Made by a program: the position numbers and the translations under genes
The notes under the pieces: model-generated
Told to the model about the DNA's origin: nothing
The model's database searches: none
Seen by the model: only the letters and a program-made list of their open reading frames with translations
Part shown: one piece after another, positions 1 to 12,888 of the stretch
Numbering within the stretch: the first letter of the stretch is position 1
Layout of the letters: every line of letters begins with the position of its first letter
Source: Progne subis subis
Taxonomy: Eukaryota > Chordata > Aves > Passeriformes > Hirundinidae
Assembly: GCA_022316685.1 (NCBI GenBank)
Contig: JAKJHU010000037.1
Coordinates: 1,351,792-1,415,791 of the forward strand
Length of the DNA: 64,000 nucleotides
Direction of reading: 5' to 3'

Positions 1-3000
1 ACAAACAAACAAAAAAAAAAAAAACCCAACAAAAAACTAAAACAGTACTTCCCTACCTCAGGAATGTAGGAACTGCTGTCATTGACCAGACTTGTAACTT
101 CTCTTGTCCTTAACCTCATTTAAAATAATGACTGGCCCAAATACTTTCAGAGGTGGATGCCAGAAATGTGTAGTACACATCGGAAAGTTCCCCTGTCACA
201 CTTAAAAATTTCAGCAGTGATTCATAATGAGTAGTAACTTGAGCAGTTGTGTATAGCTTATAACTCTTATACTCTCACTAACTGAACACTTGTTATTCTC
301 ATAAATGTCAGGGGGTTTTGACTCTTGCAAACTTTGTGCAGATCAGCGTAATTGCTAACTAGACACAGTGTGAAGAACTTCCTTTCTCAGTTTTGGAAAT
401 GTTGCTTTTCAAATGTTGCTCATTGAACATACATTGTTTTTCTTTTAGGGAAAAAGAAGAGAACTGAGTCTTCCACATCTCCTTTGGCAGCACCGATCAT
501 TGCTATGCATCTGTGTGTTTACCACCTTTTTTCCTCTTTTCTCTTTGGTAGACAGTCCCAGTCTTATTAAGCTCTTTTTCATGTGGCATAGACACTCTAA
601 AGCATTGTTTTTAGTTAGGATGACTAATATTGCATATTTTAGAAGATCTGTGTAATGTGTTTTATCTATTATTCATTCTCTTCCATATATTTAGTGTATT
701 ATTTTTCACTGTTGCACACCATTGAACAGAATTTTGGACTTCACTGTCAAAGCGATTCCCAGATCATTTCCATGAACTAATTATGACTCTCAGGAAATGT
801 ATAAGTAGTTTCACTGTTTTTACAGTGGCATTACAGCTACTGAAATCAAATTCTATTTGTCATCATATGGCCCACTCAGTTACTCTCCTCAAACATTTTT
901 AGACTCAATTAACCTCGGCGTTTTTGTCTGCGTATTTTCATGCTTGTCCTGTTGGACAACACTGATTTTAGTATGGAATTATGATTCTTAGAGTGGAAGA
1001 ATTATTCTGTAATATGGAAGCATGATAGTGGAGAGGTTTTGTTATATAATTATTGTTACTTTTGCCACTGTTATGTAGTCACATTTCTGGCCTGTCACTG
1101 CTACTTTGCAGTAGCTCCTCCAGTTCTGAAGACTCTGCTGCCAGAGGTACCCAACAGGACCCATCCTTTCAAATGGAGATCCAGACTATTGTTCCCCCCT
1201 TGGGATTTTAAGGCATAGTCCCTAGTCCTCAGTGATTTAGTCTGTTGGAGGAAAGGAAATTAGATGTCAGATATCTAACTCCAACAAGTCAATACATACA
1301 CGCAGACCTAAGCAGCCATTTACCACTTACGATAGCAGCACTGCTAAGGTTGCTGTGTGAGACAACCAGTGAACGATTTACCACCTAACCATGATTAAAA
1401 GCAGCAGACACATCAGCTATCAAGGATACATGTCTGTTTTACACAGAAGGCACTGACAGTTTTGTTCATTCACTGAGGGGGCTCAGCATATGATTGACCC
1501 AGTGCCACTTCTTCACTTTAAACTTCAAATACATAGGAAAAAATCATTCACATTTATTTCTCTGAAGCCAGAGCCAATCTTAACACTGCTTTTATGCTCC
1601 TTTATAAGATTGCAGTGTTGGTATAGGACAATGCTGGTATTTTTGGTAGTTAGGAACTGTCTACCAAAGAGAAACATAGCTGGATTTAGGTTATTTCAGC
1701 ATTTGTTAAGCAGTACCGCATTAGCAAGGCCATAGAAGCTCTTTTCCTCACATGCTTCCCTTCTTTTTTCAGAGATAAGCTCTATGAGCTCTCTGGACAT
1801 ATTTTTACTTGACCTTCATAATGAGAGTCAAGGTTTATAGGTTTTACAATCCAGACAGGAATATTTTTTGCTCTTTTTTTCAGTGATTTGAGTTGTTAAT
1901 ATCAGAAGTGAAAAAAGATAAGAAAACTCTTCTCTCCATCAATCATCAAAACCTGATGAGGAAAAACTTCCAGAAGACAGTCTAGGAACTTGATTAATCT
2001 TCCCTGCTGCATTTTATCCTGGGTACTCAATATTCAACCCTTTCTAGTATTGTAGCATCTCTCTTGTTTTATGGAAGACACCACCACTGTATAAAGACAG
2101 ACTTTAATGCTTACACCCAAAATCAGATGCTGATATGGATAAAAAGAACCATAATTAATTACTCCATAAATATACTAAGGCTGCAATAGAGATCAATAAA
2201 ATCTTTCCACTAGAAATCTCAGAAAACAGAGAATTCTGCATTAAAATAGTTATTTATTATAACAAATTATCTAATGTAATTAACAATTGTTTGGGGGAAG
2301 AACAGTCTCTTGTTGCTTCAGATGTTTAAAGAGGCTGATACTGAAAAGATACAATCTGGATATTCTGGTGCTTCTTTAAAGCCATTCTTTCAATCATAAT
2401 CAACTTTATGGAGAAGGCAAACCTCAAGCTTATATTATAGGTAATTATCGGTAGTATAATTTGCCTAGAATGTCCTGAGTTCTGGCCAACAAATTGTACT
2501 GGAACAGATTAATGGCAGTGATTAGTCCTGTTGTCAATTTGGAAAAGCAAGCCGTCAGTCACCTCCCACAAGATCTTTATGCAGTGCTTGAGTATGAAGT
2601 AATGCACTCTCACTCAAAAGGAGCACCTTGGCTTTGCACTAAAACCGCTTCAGTGCTGCTCAGAGTTAATAGGAACTGATGTACTTTTCCTTCGAGGTGA
2701 GGTGCCAGGTGGAGTGCTTCTGTTTGCAGGCAGGCCCAGGGAGACAGGGAGGGCTGGCTGGACAGCAAGGGCACACACACAGGCAACAAGCAGATGGCAG
2801 AGTGCTGCAGACTTAACCCAGACTTTGTGCTGGTGGGCAGACGGCCTGAGGAAGAGCTTCCTTGAACAAAGCCGTCCTCTTTACTGCTATGCAGGATGGG
2901 TCATTTCGCTTCTGCGTTTGATTCTCTCATTGTTACTACACTCTTACAGAGCAGCATCTGTAAGCAATGGACTGTATTTGTGCCCAAACCTTGAAGGCTC

Positions 3001-3334
3001 TGTCCTTCCCTAGCAAAGCAATGAAGTAATTTTGAAAACTATTTTAAAAAAAAGTGCTAGTACCAACTCAGGACATCTTCTGAAAGTGCCTTGGGCCATT
3101 CTCTGCTGGAGTTTTTCATATGGTAGTAAATCAAAGCCTTTATATGATTATATCTTAGGTATGTAAAATTGTTTTGCTTTAGAGAGTAAAATTGTTTCTT
3201 CTCTGATAAGCATACTCTAAAATTTAAATGCATATTTCCTATGTAAGTGAGAAAAACTTTTTTTCTGGCTCTGGCATGCCTTAAGTTTTAGCTTTCATAT
3301 TTTCCAGATTCTATGCTGCATTGGTATATAACTC
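1..3334. other. Non-coding AT-rich DNA, no gene recognised
   Basis: No frame here looks like a known protein and I see no convincing exon with flanking splice sites. The window opens with an A-rich run mixed with AAAC units (1-40). A slightly GC-richer patch lies at about 2690-3010 and carries a 103-codon frame, but its composition is low in information and I do not recognise it. The rest is unremarkable AT-rich DNA. Confidence 0.6.
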
Positions 3335-3545
3335 TGAACTTCATGAAGTGTTAGCATAAAGCACTTGGTCCACGAACCAAGAATGAACCATTGAACATTA
3401 GGCCAAGAACCAAGGACAGCATTGCAGCTTCAGGCCCAAAAAGTATAAACAACAGCGAACTGAGGAGAGAAAACTGGGAGGATGGGACTTCATAACCTGA
3501 AGCTATATTTGGACAATTAACTCCAATATGTAAATGGACCAAAAC

Positions 3546-3554
3546 TTATAAAAG
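3546..3554 (+). promoter_or_regulatory. TATA-like box of the probable solo LTR
   Basis: TTATAAAAG lies 98 bp before an AATAAA on the same strand, the usual U3/R spacing of a small LTR. No downstream gene is seen for it to drive. Confidence 0.4.
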
Positions 3555-3643
3555 TGTGAAAAGTCATGACTGGGGATCCATCTTGCATGGAGCCACAGCT
3601 GAGTCCTTGTAATGCCCAAGGTGTACCCCTTGAAGGCCTGTTT

Positions 3644-3649
3644 AATAAA
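3644..3649 (+). terminator. Polyadenylation signal of the probable solo LTR
   Basis: AATAAA followed by a T/C-rich stretch with GT-containing sequence. Its position fits the R region of a compact LTR. Confidence 0.4.
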
Positions 3650-4688
3650 TACCTACTTTATTCCTTTAACTCTGTCTAGCCTCTGTTCCAGGTAGCCTTG
3701 CAAGGCATCACTGGCAAACACTAGATTGAACTTTCCTATGATACTTGCAGATTTTCACAAATCTCAGCTGTGCAAAAGCAAAGAGCTCAATTAGCTCTCT
3801 CCTGCATTAATATCCAGCAGAATGTGCATATGCCTATGTATTTTTATTGTAAAATACCCTCCTGTACAGACTTCTCTCCCTGGATAAAAGAGAAGAAACA
3901 CATAATGGCTGTTAACCACATTATTAATGGGGCCAATATGCATTAGTAATACTTGAGTTGCATATGTATTTTTTAAAGCTATAAAACAGGGGTCATCTTG
4001 CTTTTAAAGACAGGAATCAACCTGAAGTCTACTTTCCAAACTCTCTTTGTTCTTAGACCTTCTACAGCTCTGGGAAGTGCATTCCTTCCTTTCATGCTTC
4101 TCTACCCTCCTATAATACTTTCTCCTGACTGTCTCCATGACCTGTCACACTTAACAAATCTTACCTCATGCTCACTTTCACTGCCATAATGTGCAGGTCA
4201 TTCATTAAACTGACTGTGTGAAAGGACAGCAAACTCGTGGCTTAGGCCAGCTCAGCTTTAGATCACTACCCACTCTTGAGCAGTTATTAAGGACTGCTGA
4301 TGACCTGACTGCAGGTGACCATCGGTCAGAAGGAAGAAGAAAAAGTGAAAAATGGACTCAGACTGGACAATTTCCCAAGAGAGGTACTCACTTCTATTTT
4401 TGTTAAAAATGCTGAGACTGCCCAAATCCAATAATTTGTTTTGTTTTGTTTTATCTTTAAAGAAAGAGTTATGAATCAACCATGAGCTACACAGGTTGTC
4501 ATGCACATACTTCTGGACAGTCAGTGTAAGGCTTCCCATTAAGACCCAATTTAATGTTTTGTAGTTAAGACGCAAAAATAAATGCTTGCTAATTAGTTAT
4601 GTGGCAATGCAGCAAGTTCCTAGTGCATGAGGGTGCCTCATAAAGGGAGAGATCTTGTCCCCACAGCTGTAGCTGTCTGGCAGACCTC

Positions 4689-4860
4689 TTTGTTGTTGTG
4701 GGGTTTTTTGTTTGGTTGTTTGGGTTGTTTGGGGGTTTTTTTTCCGGTTTTGTTTTGTTTTGGGGTTTTGTGTGTGTGTGTGTGTGTGTTTGTTTTATTT
4801 TGGGGGGATTTTTGTATGTTTTGGGGGGTTTTGTTTGATTTTTTTGTAGTGGTGGTGGTA
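4689..4860 (+). repeat. G/T-rich low-complexity block with (GT)n
   Basis: The plus strand alternates runs of three to six G with long T runs and contains a (GT)n tract around 4769-4790. Six or more G-runs occur within 160 bp. This is repeat-like sequence without coding value, and it could adopt non-B structure. Confidence 0.8.
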
Positions 4861-5547
4861 GTCAACAGTCTTTTCAACAGAAAATTCTGAGTTTTTATTC
4901 TATTGTCATCATTACTTCTCACTTTAACAGCAATATCATGGATCCATTTTTTTTTTATTATTTTTGATTACATTTTAAAAAAACTTACTGTTGCCTATTA
5001 GCTGCTCGTTCTTGAAAACTTGTATTAGCCATCATGTAATTTCTGCTAAAATATATAACTTCCTTATTATGACCATGTTATAAAGGACTCCTGGTTATCT
5101 CAAATAATATTTTGGATTTTAGTTATTGGTGTTCTTACTTCTTTGGAATTCCCATTTTATTCAACACTTTCCATTGATTCTGAGCTATTTCTGTTGCTTT
5201 CTAATGAAGCATCTATAACCCAAGTAAGAATTTTAGAGATACAAGGATCTTTCTAAACAGTTTATAATTATTTTATCACTTTATATCAGGTTAGAGTTTG
5301 CAAAGCTATAATCCTCATTTTATGGAAATACCCTGCTTATATTTTAAAATTATTATGTCTGATTTTTTTATCAACAAATTAAATATTGTGTAATTCTTGC
5401 CAGTGTGGAAGAGTCTCTTCTAATCTGTTCAGAGTTAAATACTTGAAAAGGCACATATTTGTGAAAAAATGCTTCTCAAATATTTATTTTCAATATGTGG
5501 CATATAGATGTACATGTATATGTATGAATGTGTGTTAATATGTACAG

Positions 5548-5565
5548 ATATATATATATATATAT
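5548..5565. repeat. (TA)n microsatellite
   Basis: About nine alternating TA units. Confidence 0.9.
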
Positions 5566-7519
5566 TTAGTACCCTGGTGGTTGATATTTGAGTTCTGGTA
5601 TTTGGTCAGGGACATAATTGAAACAACCAGTGGTTTGGATTCTATTTGACAAAAGCTGGATATTCCCTCTGTTATTTTTTTCTGTGTGCTGGTTACTTCC
5701 CTGCAGAAAAGGAATTTTTTATCTAACTGCTCTGATTGGTTCTCTCGCATTTGCGAGGCTGTTGCAAATTAAAGTGGAACAGCACACCTGCATCCTAGAT
5801 TTATAAGGCTAATGACAGAAAGTTCCATTTGCTACGGAATTTTCTGTTTGCAATAATACAAGTGAACCAGCACATAACTTTGAGCAGCAGATGAAAGCAA
5901 ATTAGTATTTCTTGCTTCCAAAATGGAGATGCTCTTCATCTTTGCTCTGCAGGTTGAAGGCACACATCTTCAATGCTTTCATTGGGGTCTAATCTTACAA
6001 TAATGCTGTGAGCAGTTTAAACCAAAGTATTTTTAGTTTTTTTTCATATTTTTCATTTGCATACATTAATACAGAAGAAAGAACAGCCAGTTAAAATACC
6101 TGGAGACACATTCAGGTTGGAAATGTATGTGTGATGGCAAACCATCAAATAATATTATAAGAAATGGCATTACAAAGGAATTGGGCTGGAATAAGATGGA
6201 AAAGAACACTGTGGGGGCAATTTGGATTTTTTTTTTTCCTCTTTTCTAGTATTTGGAGTATTTCTAATAAATTAATAAAATTTTAATTAATATGAAATGA
6301 GATCCATATCAGAAATTATATAAGTAATTAGTTAAGCAGGTGTAATTATGAACTTTGACAAGTCATTTCCACAAGTCACTATGACACTGATTTCATAGAT
6401 TGAAATGCCAAACAAAATTTTTGGCTTAAGGGAAGGTAGGTGAAGCTGCATATAAATAAATGCAAGGTGATGGTTAGATCTTGATACAAGAACACTTATT
6501 TTTAAGAAAATATCATCTTAATGCACAATAGAAGCCAAAAGGCAAACCAAGTGTAAGGAATTATAAGAGAAGAAGTAGGGGACAAAATATAAAGCAATTT
6601 TATGCCAGTGTTTAAATCCAGAGTGGAGTTATACCTATACTGTGTACAACCACGCAGTGCCTTGACCTCCAGGAGATGGAAAACATTTAGAGCTATGTAG
6701 AGCCTTGAGAAGTATGGACTAGCCCCCATCCAAGGAATAGGCTGGGATCACTTCTGTCTGGAAAAGAGATGGATGAGGACAGGGGAAAAATAAAGTCTTC
6801 AGTGGCTTAGAATCTGTGATTAGAGGTGATCACGCATTGTCTATTCCTGTACAAGAGCTAAGGAGTGTGAAGTGGAACCGGCAGGTTCAAAGAACAGACA
6901 ACACATACTGCAGATGGTGAACTTCTCTGCGAAATGTTGTCCATCCAAAAAGCTTCCATGGGATTAACATAACAACTGGGCACACTGATGAAAGAAAAAG
7001 CTATCAATAAGCAGACCTGGACTCACTGAAGAAATCATTGTCTGACAGACGTTCCAGAGAGTTGTTTCTATATGCTTGGCCTTCTTCCCCAGGATAGGCA
7101 TGGTTTGGTGGGACTTGAAACATGCATTGGGCTAGATAGATTTTAAGAGGACATCCGTTATATGCATCAGCTATGGAAAGAGGGGATAGCCCTGTATTTT
7201 TAAGTTCTCTTTGCATTTAATTTTATTTCTATTCTTTATAATGTTTTCATAGAATAAAGAGAGCAATTATGACAAACTGCAAATAGCATTTCTGAACATT
7301 GATGGAAGGATGTTTAGAATGTAATTCTTGACACCAGGTGTCCTGCATTCTTTTCCAAGTATGTCACAATATCATATTTTTAGAGTTTTTAATAGTTGTG
7401 CTACGATGGGAAAACATATTCTTCTAATATGTCATGAAGAGAAAGAGATATTTACCCAATTTTTATTTAGTTCATACAAACTGACTCCTGAAAAAGAAAT
7501 TGAGGTTAAGAAATGAAAT

Positions 7520-7830
7520 ATAGAATTATAGGAACTTTGAGACTGAAGGGCATCTCTGAATATTTTCTGCTTAAAGCAGAGTCACTTATTGTGCATTGTT
7601 CAAGACCATGTCTAATCATATTTTGAATATATTCAAGTGTGGACACTCTACAGCTTCTCTGGGCAAAATGCTACAGTGTTCAACCACCCTCATCATCAAA
7701 AAACCACGCTTTTTTCTCATGTTTAAATGGTACTTCCTGCATTTCAATTTGTGCCTTTTGTTTTTTCATTGAATACCACTGAGAAAACTCTGGCTTCATC
7801 TAGAAATGTATAGCTAAAAATTTATCATGA
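7520..7830 (-). mobile_element. CR1 LINE fragment, 3' part, minus orientation
   Basis: The plus strand reads as the reverse complement of the CR1 3' region: an ATAGAATTATAGGAAC-type start, then a segment matching the usual order of the CR1 tail (AAAGCAGAGTCAC, TTGAATATATTCAAG, GGACACTCTACAG, TTCTCTGGGCAAA, TGGTACTTCCTGCA). It is strongly diverged and holds no open frame. The 3' end of the element is at the low-coordinate side and the 5' side is truncated, as is usual for CR1. The right boundary fades out and is approximate. Confidence 0.8.
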
Positions 7831-10807
7831 GTAAAGAGACACCGTGTGTGGGAGACTGTGTTTCTAAGGCACTAGATTAGTTGAAGATCTAGAATTGTAT
7901 TCTTTTGGGGGGGGGGTGGGTAATGATACAACTTAAATTTCAGAGTTTAATAATGATATGAGATTATGAGATGTGAAGACTGGCCCCCAGGTTCTGTATT
8001 TAGGAATTGGTCCCCAGATTTTTACAAAGAACTTGTGAGAACTGCTTTCATCCCTGCTATTTTCCAGTTAAAGGTTGGCTAGCTTCATCTGGATTTTGAG
8101 ATGTTTTTTTTCAGCTGCAAATGGCTAACACGAGAGAGAATACCACAGCTATCACTGCATCTCCTTTAAAATGGTTCGTTTGCCTCAGGCTTTAGGATTT
8201 AGCTGTAATGAAGATGAAAGATTGATGGCTGACTGCTGACCTACTTTGAGGAAATGAAAGAGCAGGTGGCATGCTGCTGACTAGGAAAGTAAAAGACTGT
8301 ACTAAATGCAGAGACATAAAGCATGGCTGAATAAAGTCTCTTTTAGATCACGGCTTCTTTTCAGTAGCCCAGTACAGAATAATACACATCTGGAAACCTC
8401 AAAACCTCTTTCATATCTCTGCATGTGTAAATATATTTAACCTATTTGAAATAGTTATTTTCATTTTACATAAGAAGGCTCTATCACTTAACTGCTAGGG
8501 CTTTGAATCTGTCCAACTGTCACAGCGTATTGTAGAAACTAATAGAAAAAGCTAGACAAGGCAAATTACAAAAAATGTAAGGCTTAAAGTGTGACAGATG
8601 TGTCAGTGGTTGTAATAAACTCATCTCCAAATTTTGTTTAACCTTTGACAAAAGAGAGGCACGTTCATCTGAACTCAGAATTAAGGTGCTCCCAACGGTG
8701 TGGTGGAAGTGTTTAATTGCTGTTGTGAACCAGCCCTTCAGAAAAGAGCTGCCACCTTTCAGCTGTGAGCAGTGTACTCTGTATCAAGAACTTCATGCAT
8801 GAAGCATGAGAAGGGACTAGAGGAGAACATTTTCCATTTCTTGGTAGCAGTCTTATGTTTCAAGGAAACTAGTAATACACTGGTTAATGCAGCTAATATT
8901 GACCACCAAATAAGCCTGCCACTTCTCATAACTGATAAGTTTATAGAGAACAGCATGATTTTTAAGTTAATTGTTTTCATTAAAAAGCAGCTATCTTCCA
9001 TGTTTTGGAGCAGGTACAGAAGAGAAGAGCTGTATTACCTGACCTAATGGGAAAAGGACTGAGCTGCACGCCCAGAGACTGAATTGAAAGCGATCATAGT
9101 CCCTTACAGCTTGCATTTCTGCTCTTGCAACAGCCCTCATTGATAACGGTAGTGTCACGCTGACATCCTGAAGTGAGAGGAAGTTTCACAAACTAAGCAG
9201 ATCCCGCTGTATTCAGCTTCAGACCTGGCAACAGGACCTCAGGATGTTGTTTAAGACATACAATTCTCATTCCTTTGGAGAAGAGTGAAAGGGGTGTGGT
9301 CATTTGGAGAATAGTCAAAGGTGTGTAGCTCTGGCTTTTCCTTCAGTAAATTATTATAAAGGTCCAAGTATGTGACAAAAGCCATTTTTGTCTATCTTTA
9401 CACTCTTTCCCTTTAACAGAGAGAGTTTTTAGCTTATTCTCAGGGTGCAATACATGGGAAATACCAAGCTATCAGGCTGTCAGTTCTGTAACTATTCCCA
9501 AGAACTTTCCTTTCTTAAAGTCTGGCAATAAAAATCAGATTTAACATCTGGCATTCAGCCCATATTCTAAAACAACTTAGTAACTGATGGTTATTTTTGT
9601 ACTGTCTTCCTTTGTTTTGCATCTTTGAAAGAGGAGACTATTTTGGTCTTATTTGAAGCTTGAGAGTGATTGAGAGGGACAAAAGGGAAAAAAAATGTAT
9701 GTTTTTGTGTGAGTTTATCTGCTGAATCCTTTCTTTTTTTTTCTTCCTTCCATCCTGTAAAGCATTCTAGCTAGGAGAAAACTTACCTTAGGGTTTTGGG
9801 GTTTTTTGTATTTTTGGTGGGTACAGGAGTACAGGACAGTTGCAGGAACTTTTTCCTTTGTGTACAAATAATAATAAGCATTATTTACGTGTATCCTGTA
9901 AAAGACAAAATTTGATTTCATAATTTTTTTTTACACAAAAGTAGTCTGACGTCCAAGTTGTTGTATTATACTTATGGGTGTGTTTGTCTTAGGGTGTAGG
10001 AATTGTGCCATCAAGACTTCCTTTTCTCTGGTTTTGACCTGTCTCACCAGGTGTCTGGTAGCTGTTCATACAAGGCAGACTTGTTTGCCTGCACTCCTAG
10101 AACACACTTGATAGACTCTCCATCATTTGTTTACACCATATACAGCTCACCGAGAACAGACCCTTATTGAAGCTTTGCATAAAAGCTCTAGGAAGGACAA
10201 AAAATGAGTTATTTTTATAATGTTAGATGTAACTCATGTAACTATTGAAATCCAATATTATTTTTTTTTAATAATTTGGTGTTAGTATGATTCAGAATCT
10301 TTTAATCTTTCATGAATAATAAAGCTACCTATAAACAGTAGTGATAGGGAAAAAAGAGAAGCCCTTTTTCTATTGTTCTTGCTTGGAAAAAAACAAGGAA
10401 TGAGAAACAGGAGTGAAGGTGAGGGTGACCTAAAGAAGAAATGTAAGAGGAGCAGAAGATTATTCTTTTGAATCAGAGTCCCACAAGCTAGCAAATAAAG
10501 AAACCAAGGCAAAAAATACGTCTACCAGTGAAAATGTGCCTGGGCATAAGTAAGAAACATCTATAAAGAAAATACCAAGATAATTATTTTATTGTTATAA
10601 ACACAGACTGAAGAGTGGTAACTGAATAGATTATTTTTAAAAGATTAATGAAGTATAACCATTAAAATGGTGGGGCTTGGAGTATTTTAGAATTTAGGAC
10701 TATTTTAGTATAGTTTGTAAACATAAACTAAAAAGACTACTGTAGCCTTAAAAGATTTATTCAGAATATTCCATGGAGAAGTGATGTCAATATTCTTCTG
10801 TGTTAGA
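7831..10807. other. Non-coding DNA, no gene recognised
   Basis: No convincing coding sequence. A run of ten G followed by TGGG sits at 7907-7920. The opposing 80- and 91-codon frames at 8759-9047 overlap on opposite strands and are unrecognised. Nothing else stands out. Confidence 0.6.
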
Positions 10808-10945
10808 AATCATAGACTCATGGAACCATAGAACCATAGAATGGTTTGGGTCGGAGGGGACTTTGAAAATCATCTAGTTCCAAAACCGTGCCATGGGGAG
10901 GGAAATCTTTCACAAGAACAGGTTTCTCAGAGCCCATATTTCTCC
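10808..10945 (-). mobile_element. CR1 LINE 3' end fragment, minus orientation
   Basis: The plus strand begins with several imperfect ATCATAGAA/ACCATAGAA units and continues with ATGGTTTGGGTCGGAGGGGA and ATCATCTAGTTCCA. This is the reverse complement of the CR1 terminus, so the 3' end of the element lies at about 10808. Only about 140 bp survive. The terminal octamer appears three to four times, slightly more than the usual two. Confidence 0.9.
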
Positions 10946-12888
10946 TGGGTGACACAGATTCAATTTTCCTTTTGTATAACATTAGAAATTTTCTGCCATT
11001 GCTACTGAAATATTTAAAAAATGTCTATTCCTAGTTATGATTCAAATACAAAGCTGAGAGGATTAAAGTAAAGGTGAAGCCTGAGATGGACATCGTCTGT
11101 GGCATTTCTAAATTGATTTTGACCTAATTTACAGCCATTTAATTCACATCAGAACTCTTGCTGGTGTACAGTTATGAATATAAAACCTTTTTCTAATTCT
11201 GCATTTTTTCAACAGTTTAACTGACATATTTTAACTTCTATAAATTAAGCCAGTGATATATATATATATTATTTTATTTTATTTTATTTTATTTTAATTT
11301 TTTTTTTTTTTTTAATGCAGACAAGCGACCATTTTCCAGGCTATCAAGTTGCCTGTCACAAAAACATGCACTCTAGGTGCTACAAATTGAAGGACAGGAA
11401 TCTTGTCTATTAGGTATTTGGATACCTAAATTTAAGTCCATCACTGTACAGAGATAAAAAGTATGACTTATGAAAATTTAGTTTTCTTTGGGAATTAGTT
11501 CTTATTTGATGTTGTTAATGGAATTATTCATTGTAAACAATTTGTGGGATTTATGATAGGAGTGGTCTGTAAAAAATCATTTGGTAGTTATTTGATTACT
11601 GTTTTCCCACATTTTCAGTCACAACATTCCTTTTTCTTTTCCTCCATGTTTTCCTAACTCGTTCAATGAACAGAACTGTAGCTTTTTCTCTTTGATGTAT
11701 GTCCCTTTTGATTAGAAGATCATCAATTATTTAGATTGTTCCAAACCTTGCAGCCTTATACTTTGAACATAAGACTGTAAGTAGAGCATTTTGAAGAACA
11801 GTATTTAAAAATAGGTCATGTTTTTCAAGAGACCAGACAATTCAGTGCTTGAAAATCTGGAAAACCTCCTGATTAACATTCAGTATTGGTTAACCTAATA
11901 TGGACTTGTTTTTAAAACATTAGCTGTATTATTTTCTCTATTTAGAAAAGTCACCTAGCTTATGTACAACATTTAATGCCAGTCATATTATTAAACATAG
12001 TATCTGTTAAAAAAAAAAAAATGATATTCAAGAGGGTTTGCTGAAGGAAAAGAAGGTATTTTCTCAACTTCCCTTTAACATCCATTTCATACTGTTTCGT
12101 AACCTTATAAATTTATCAGTGTTGTTTTGTTATGATAATTATTTGGTGCGTGTGCTTTATTATTGTTATTAATAGTGATAATAATATTTTGCATTTCTGA
12201 AGCACTTTTCATCTGCCGACCTCACTTCTTTTTACAAACAGCTAATTAGACTTCAAAACACAGTAAGTGGTGCTATACCCACTTTTCTGCAGGGCAGTAC
12301 TGGAGGGCAAACCATGCTGCCTCTCAGTAGGCAGTCCAGGATGCTTGAGAGCCTGAGTAGGAACCCCCATGAATATGAATTGTGAATTAATATGCCATGA
12401 GGCAAGTTTTCCTACTTATTCCAACTAATTAGCTCATGGCCTGTGATGAAAAGGAGAGAAATTTCAGACTGCTTCCTGCAACTGCATGCTTAGAAGTTTT
12501 CCCTTTATCTCATTATATGGCAGTGAAATCATGACAACCGCAGAGCTTTTCACAGTAGTTTCATATACCAGAGAGAAGTTCAAATGAAAATAACTAGTTA
12601 CACATAATTTGTTGATTAAATGGTGTGTTCCATCCTAACCTGTATAAGTGGTGATAATTCTATTTCTCCCAGCTTTGCTCCTTTCATTTTGTTGTTTTTC
12701 AGATGAGTCCTGGCCAAGTGCTTTCAATAGTGTTGCTACTAATACTTGCCTAATTTCGGTGGCTCTCCAAGCACTGGCTGTCGCACTCAAGTATGTTAGA
12801 AATGCTCACTGCACATAAATGCTGAGAGAGAACCAGTTATATCATCAAACCACAGATTCAGTTTAACATCCTTCTTTTAAATAAGGAT
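10946..12888. other. Non-coding AT-rich DNA with AT/T repeats
   Basis: No gene seen. Besides the repeat at 11256-11313 there is an A-run near 12009-12020. Open frames are very short. Confidence 0.6.
11256..11313. repeat. Compound (AT)n-(ATTTT)n-T microsatellite
   Basis: A short AT dinucleotide run is followed by about five ATTTT units and then about 17 T. Confidence 0.9.

Larger units (their letters stand above)
3335..3715 (+). repeat. Probable solo LTR of an endogenous retrovirus
   Basis: This 0.36-0.38 kb stretch has the layout of a compact retroviral LTR on the plus strand. A TATA-like box (TTATAAAAG, 3546-3554) is followed 98 bp later by a polyadenylation signal (AATAAA, 3644-3649), and then by about 65 bp before a CA end. 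Boundaries are uncertain. A TG start at 3335 with a CA end at 3715 gives imperfect 5-bp flanks (AACTC and AACAC); a TG start at 3350 with a CA end near 3711 is an alternative without matching flanks. No internal retroviral sequence adjoins it, so a solo LTR left by LTR-LTR recombination is the likely origin. It is unrelated in sequence to the LTRs of the provirus at 18-25 kb. It could also be a chance pairing of a TATA-like and an AATAAA motif in AT-rich DNA. Confidence 0.5.
3716..7519. other. Non-coding DNA with simple repeats
   Basis: No gene seen. It contains a G/T-rich low-complexity block (4689-4860) and a TA dinucleotide tract (5548-5565). Open frames across the G/T block (87 and 94 codons on the two strands) are translations of low-complexity sequence. 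The frames at 5535-5806 and 6502-7216 are short and unrecognised. Confidence 0.6.

Noticed and set aside
2702..3013. GC-richer 103-codon frame as a possible exon
   Set aside because: No recognised domain and no clear splice signals in phase; composition alone is not enough.
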